64,000 nt of DNA, taken from contig CABUIC010000002.1 in the NCBI GenBank assembly GCA_902491515.1, positions 62,001-126,000 of the forward strand. Direction: 5' to 3'. The stretch's first letter is position 1. Each line of letters opens with the position of its first letter. This DNA is from an uncultured Porphyromonadaceae bacterium. GTDB taxonomy: Bacteria > Bacteroidota > Bacteroidia > Bacteroidales > Muribaculaceae. Positions 61,118 through 64,000 of this stretch are shown one piece after another. Both the position numbers and the translations under genes were made by a program. Under the pieces are notes generated by a model. It was given only the letters and a program-made list of their open reading frames with translations, had not been told where the DNA came from and made no database searches.

Positions 61118-61726
61118 ATGAAAAAATCTTTTCTCACTTCAGTGAAAAGACTTGTCCGGAAATTATTGTTTTTGCCCATTGTCGTCGCGTATAAATCGTC
61201 AGGTAATAAATCTGTAATTGACGAAGATATTGCTCGATGGTACGGGGAACACGGAATGAAGTTAATATCAAGCGAGGATGCATTGACAAAGTTGATGCTC
61301 AACCGAACTTTCCGGACTGTGCTTTATTTCCGACTGCCGGAATTGCCGTCTTGGGTAAAGAAGATTTATAAAGCTGACAGTTCGTTTTTCATATCTCCAT
61401 CTTGTGAAATTGAGGGCGGACTATACTTCTGGCACCCGTTGAGTACATACCTCTACGCAAAACATATCGGTAAGAATTGCACCATCCGTCAATTGACAAC
61501 TTTCGGGAATCTGGGTAAAAAGAATCCTCAGGCTCGCCCTTATATCGGAGACAATGTCGACGTCGGTGTAAATGTCACCATTATCGGAGATGTTAAAGTG
61601 GGCAACAATGTCTGCATTGGAGCTGGCGCCGTTATCACCAAGGATATACCCGACAATTGCAATGTTGTCGGTAATCCCGCCTACATCGTCCGTCGTAATG
61701 GCGTAAAATGCCACGAAAAGCTATAG
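61118..61726 (+). CDS. Serine acetyltransferase-like hexapeptide transferase
   Basis: 202 residues. The C-terminal left-handed helix reads IGKNCTIRQLTTFG, RPYIGDNVDVGVNVTIIGDVKVGNNVCIGAGAVITKDIPDNCNVVGNPAYIV, as in CysE-like acetyltransferases of capsule loci. The N-terminal 110 residues are helical (GNKSVIDEDIARWYGEHGMKL). It probably O-acetylates a sugar of the repeat unit. Confidence 0.88.
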   Translation: MKKSFLTSVKRLVRKLLFLPIVVAYKSSGNKSVIDEDIARWYGEHGMKLISSEDALTKLMLNRTFRTVLYFRLPELPSWVKKIYKADSSFFISPSCEIEGGLYFWHPLSTYLYAKHIGKNCTIRQLTTFGNLGKKNPQARPYIGDNVDVGVNVTIIGDVKVGNNVCIGAGAVITKDIPDNCNVVGNPAYIVRRNGVKCHEKL

Positions 61727-61758
61727 CCGACAATTTGTTTTCATCCACATCCCCGGCA

Positions 61759-62835
61759 ATGCCCAGAATTAAGCTTTTTCTCGGAGGATACGTCAATTAC
61801 CTCAACGCTCAGAACATCAACTGCCGGGCGTTGTCGGAGGTACTTGACCATGACCGCTTCGACATTACAACAATCCTTTATCCCGAACAGACAGCTGGAG
61901 ATTTCTACCGCGTTCAAGGGATTCATTATCTCCAAATGTCGCGACCTGTGAGATTGTGGCGATATATTGTCTACCTAATTGGCATTGCCCGTTCTAACGT
62001 CGCCTACCTACCCAAGGGCGAGATTGATAGTTTTTGTCTCATTGTTGCACGAATTTTCAGGACAAAGGCCTTTACAACAGTAGAAGGTCTTATTGATGAT
62101 CTTGGTATCGGGCTGACCGGAATGGGTAAGCGGAAAAAATCTTCATATATAGCTCATTTCACCAAATATGAGCCAAACCTTTATGCAATCACAAAATATA
62201 TCGCCAGGGATGTCGCAAGAAGACGCGGCTTTCATTTCTCAGACAGGATATTATATCTTGGAGTTGACAGCGATAAATTCAAGGTAAGCAATCGTACCCC
62301 CAAAACACTGTCGGATATTATTTTTATAGGCAATTCTCCTTCTATCAAAAATATAGAAGATTTCATGGATGCGGCTAAAGCATTCCCAGAGATTAAGTTT
62401 CACATCGTAGGTGGTAACAAACTGAAAAACGGCACTGTCGAAAGCTATATCGCCGATCACGGGCTCGCCAATGTCACGTATCACGGTAGGCTCGACCATA
62501 CAGCCCTGGCAGAGTTTCTCAAATCAATCGACCTCATGTACTTCCCCAGCCGGAGCGAAGGGTTTCCAAAGGTACATCTCGAGACGGCCTGTGCCGGAGT
62601 TCCCACCTTGTGCTACAGCGACTATGGCGCTTCGGAATGGATTGACTCCGGACGCAACGGACTCGTGGTCGACACTGCGGAAGAAGCCTTGCGCGAGATT
62701 GGGCGCCTCCGCGAGAATCCCGAAGAACTCCGCGCGCTCTCCGAGGGCGCGGTAGAGCTCGGCCGCAAATTCGACTGGAAAAACATTGTCGGTATATGGG
62801 CCGAGGAAATAGAACGTCTTGCAGAATCGAAATGA
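61759..62835 (+). CDS. Glycosyltransferase family 4
   Basis: 358 residues from ATG 61759 (MPRIKLFLGGYVNYLNAQN). An ATG at 61708 is possible but would overlap the previous gene by 19 bp. The GT-B C-domain contains IIFIGNSPSIKNIEDFMDAAKAFP, FHIVGG, LAEFLKSIDLMYFPSRSEGFPKVHLETACAGVPTLCYSDYGASEWI, including the acidic pair for nucleotide-sugar binding. The gene is AT-rich at its start and GC-rich at its end. Confidence 0.9.
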   Translation: MPRIKLFLGGYVNYLNAQNINCRALSEVLDHDRFDITTILYPEQTAGDFYRVQGIHYLQMSRPVRLWRYIVYLIGIARSNVAYLPKGEIDSFCLIVARIFRTKAFTTVEGLIDDLGIGLTGMGKRKKSSYIAHFTKYEPNLYAITKYIARDVARRRGFHFSDRILYLGVDSDKFKVSNRTPKTLSDIIFIGNSPSIKNIEDFMDAAKAFPEIKFHIVGGNKLKNGTVESYIADHGLANVTYHGRLDHTALAEFLKSIDLMYFPSRSEGFPKVHLETACAGVPTLCYSDYGASEWIDSGRNGLVVDTAEEALREIGRLRENPEELRALSEGAVELGRKFDWKNIVGIWAEEIERLAESK

Positions 62836-63956
62836 AACAGGTCTTATTCTATTACCCGCAACACTTCAACCGCTCGTCCAGAGGGACCAATCCCTTCTTC
62901 GACTCCCTCATCGGAATCTGCCGTGAGGAAGGTATCAGCCACGACGTAATGGAAGAACCGGACGCGGCTACAGACAAACCCCGGAACCCTGCGGCCCGGA
63001 AAGCGGACACCTTCTACTGGAGTGTGACAATTCTCCGGAAGGCGCTTTCGCTCCTCTTGCCCCGGCGCGACTTCTATGCCCGCGAGCGCATGGCGGGACG
63101 GATATTCAATGCCTTGACCTTCGGGCGGTTCCGCTACCGCACCTATGTGACAATCTCAGGCTCCATGTTCCATTTCTTCGCCGCTCTCAACCCCAATGCG
63201 CGGGTCTACGACATGCAGCACGGAGTCCTCTACAAACACCATCCGACATTTTTCGACGAACGGCAACTCCGTTTGCGGCCTCAGTTCTACAACCCGCAGC
63301 TCCACTTCATGTTCTGGGGCGAGGGCTACCGCGACTGCTTCTGCCGGGGGGAAGAGAGCGTGATGCGCGGGCGCGACCACGTCACAGGCTACCCCGTAGA
63401 GATGGAAATCGAAGGAAGTCCGGCTGACCACAGCGCAAGCCGGCTTGTCGTCGTATCTCTCCAGTTCACCCACAGCGTCGACATGGCCGAGCGCGAGAAG
63501 ATGAAACGCACTCTTTGGCGCTTCCTCGAGGAAATGGAGCCGGCCGGCTTGGTGATTGTTCTCAAAAACCATCCACGCTACAACAACAGCATTCCGCTCG
63601 ACGATCTCTTCCTCCGCTTCCCCGGGATCAAGCTCACCGACGAGCCGCTTGACTCGCTCGCCCGCCGCGCCCGGCTCCACGTCACCTATTTCTCCACTAC
63701 GGCATTCGAATTCGCCGCATTCGGAGTTCCTACTTATTTCTTGAACAACGAGGACCAGCGTCGCGACGACCTGATGTACTACGACGAGTACCGCTACCCC
63801 CTCTACCGAGGACTGACCGCTCCGCAAGTCGCCGCGCGCCTCGCGGATTCCGCAGCATATCTCGCCGACTCCCGCACAGTCCTTGAATGGTACCGCGCCT
63901 TCTACTCCCCCTTCGACCGCCGGAAGTTCATGAACCTCATCTCCCCGGAACGATGA
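62832..63956 (+). CDS. Putative GT-B glycosyltransferase of the capsule locus
   Basis: 374 residues from ATG 62832 (ATGA overlap); an upstream ATG at 62796 is less likely. No family is certain. Features: N-terminal QVLFYYPQHFNRSSRGTNPFFDS; YDMQHGVLYKHHP in the middle; LVIVLKNHPRYNN and VTYFSTTAFEFAAFGVPTYFLN in the C-terminal half. The HPR and S/T-rich ... AAFGVPT pattern is seen in KpsS-like and sialyl- or polysialyltransferase-like GT-B enzymes, so it is a candidate nonulosonate transferase for the locus (inference). Confidence 0.7.
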   Translation: MKQVLFYYPQHFNRSSRGTNPFFDSLIGICREEGISHDVMEEPDAATDKPRNPAARKADTFYWSVTILRKALSLLLPRRDFYARERMAGRIFNALTFGRFRYRTYVTISGSMFHFFAALNPNARVYDMQHGVLYKHHPTFFDERQLRLRPQFYNPQLHFMFWGEGYRDCFCRGEESVMRGRDHVTGYPVEMEIEGSPADHSASRLVVVSLQFTHSVDMAEREKMKRTLWRFLEEMEPAGLVIVLKNHPRYNNSIPLDDLFLRFPGIKLTDEPLDSLARRARLHVTYFSTTAFEFAAFGVPTYFLNNEDQRRDDLMYYDEYRYPLYRGLTAPQVAARLADSAAYLADSRTVLEWYRAFYSPFDRRKFMNLISPER

Positions 63957-64000
63957 AGTATTACCTCTGCATAACACCGTTTTTTCCTGAGCCTGATTCT
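63953..64000 (+). CDS. Start of a further glycosyltransferase-like gene (partial)
   Basis: The ATG at 63953 overlaps the preceding stop, and the 16 visible codons (MKYYLCITPFFPEPDS) look like the first strand and loop of a GT4 enzyme. The window ends here. Confidence 0.5.
   Translation, partial: MKYYLCITPFFPEPDS

Noticed and set aside
1..64000. CRISPR arrays, tRNA or rRNA genes
   Set aside because: I saw no regularly spaced repeats and no tRNA or rRNA sequence; short tRNA-like segments cannot be excluded by eye.

Overview
The window looks like a chromosome segment from a gut Bacteroidales, most likely a Muribaculaceae-type genome. Evidence for this is the repeated Bacteroidetes promoter signature (TAnnTTTG about 7 bases upstream of transcription, sometimes with TTTG 19-20 bases further up), the absence of clear Shine-Dalgarno sites, a hybrid two-component sensor, carboxypeptidase-regulatory-domain TonB receptors, an UpxY-type antiterminator heading a polysaccharide locus, and dense GC-rich coding. 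The species assignment is inference; no rRNA or tRNA is present.

Layout. 1-5.9 kb: fructose/fructan use (truncated hybrid sensor, then GH32 - sugar MFS - fructokinase), without SusC/SusD. 5.9-6.9 kb: IS5-like element copy 1. 6.8-14.2 kb: acetyltransferase, a nonsense-interrupted aldo/keto reductase, flavin reductase-like protein, Kup potassium transporter, alpha/beta hydrolase, flavodoxin-like oxidoreductase, AraC regulator. 14.4-18.4 kb: ECF sigma - membrane anti-sigma-like protein - outer-membrane barrel receptor. 18.5-20.5 kb: two divergent lipoproteins (DUF3089-like, DUF3298-like). 21.0-28.3 kb: a tightly packed minus-strand operon with RyR-like, FHA/trypsin-like membrane protease, pseudokinase, two secreted unknowns and a secreted TPR-CHAT protease that carries a frameshift. 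28.4-33.3 kb: rubrerythrin, solute-binding protein, TonB receptor, IS copy 2. 33.4-37.3 kb: endonuclease IV, an MFS carrier with a large inserted loop, serine ammonia-lyase. 37.5-46.4 kb: glmS, then a five-gene operon with a hydrolase, a membrane-anchored MurF-like ligase, Ddl, a TPR protein and an AraC regulator. 46.5-51.4 kb: GT4, TupA-like ATP-grasp, NarL-type regulator and a frameshifted TPR histidine kinase. 51.4-64 kb: surface polysaccharide locus with UpxY, a nonulosonic-acid trio (cytidylyltransferase, NeuB-like synthase, KdsC-like phosphatase), glycosyltransferases, an FrhB/acyltransferase fusion, Wzx-like flippase, pyruvyl transferase and others; it continues past the window end.

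The most unusual unit is the 21.0-28.3 kb operon. Its parts suggest a phospho-recognition module (FHA plus pseudokinase) on the cytoplasmic side linked through one membrane segment to a periplasmic trypsin-like domain, together with an exported CHAT protease and an RyR-like protein. Other points of interest are two near-identical, internally deleted IS5-like elements 25.5 kb apart, three genes broken by a single lesion (aldo/keto reductase, CHAT, histidine kinase), and an MFS carrier with about 160 extra residues between two membrane helices.
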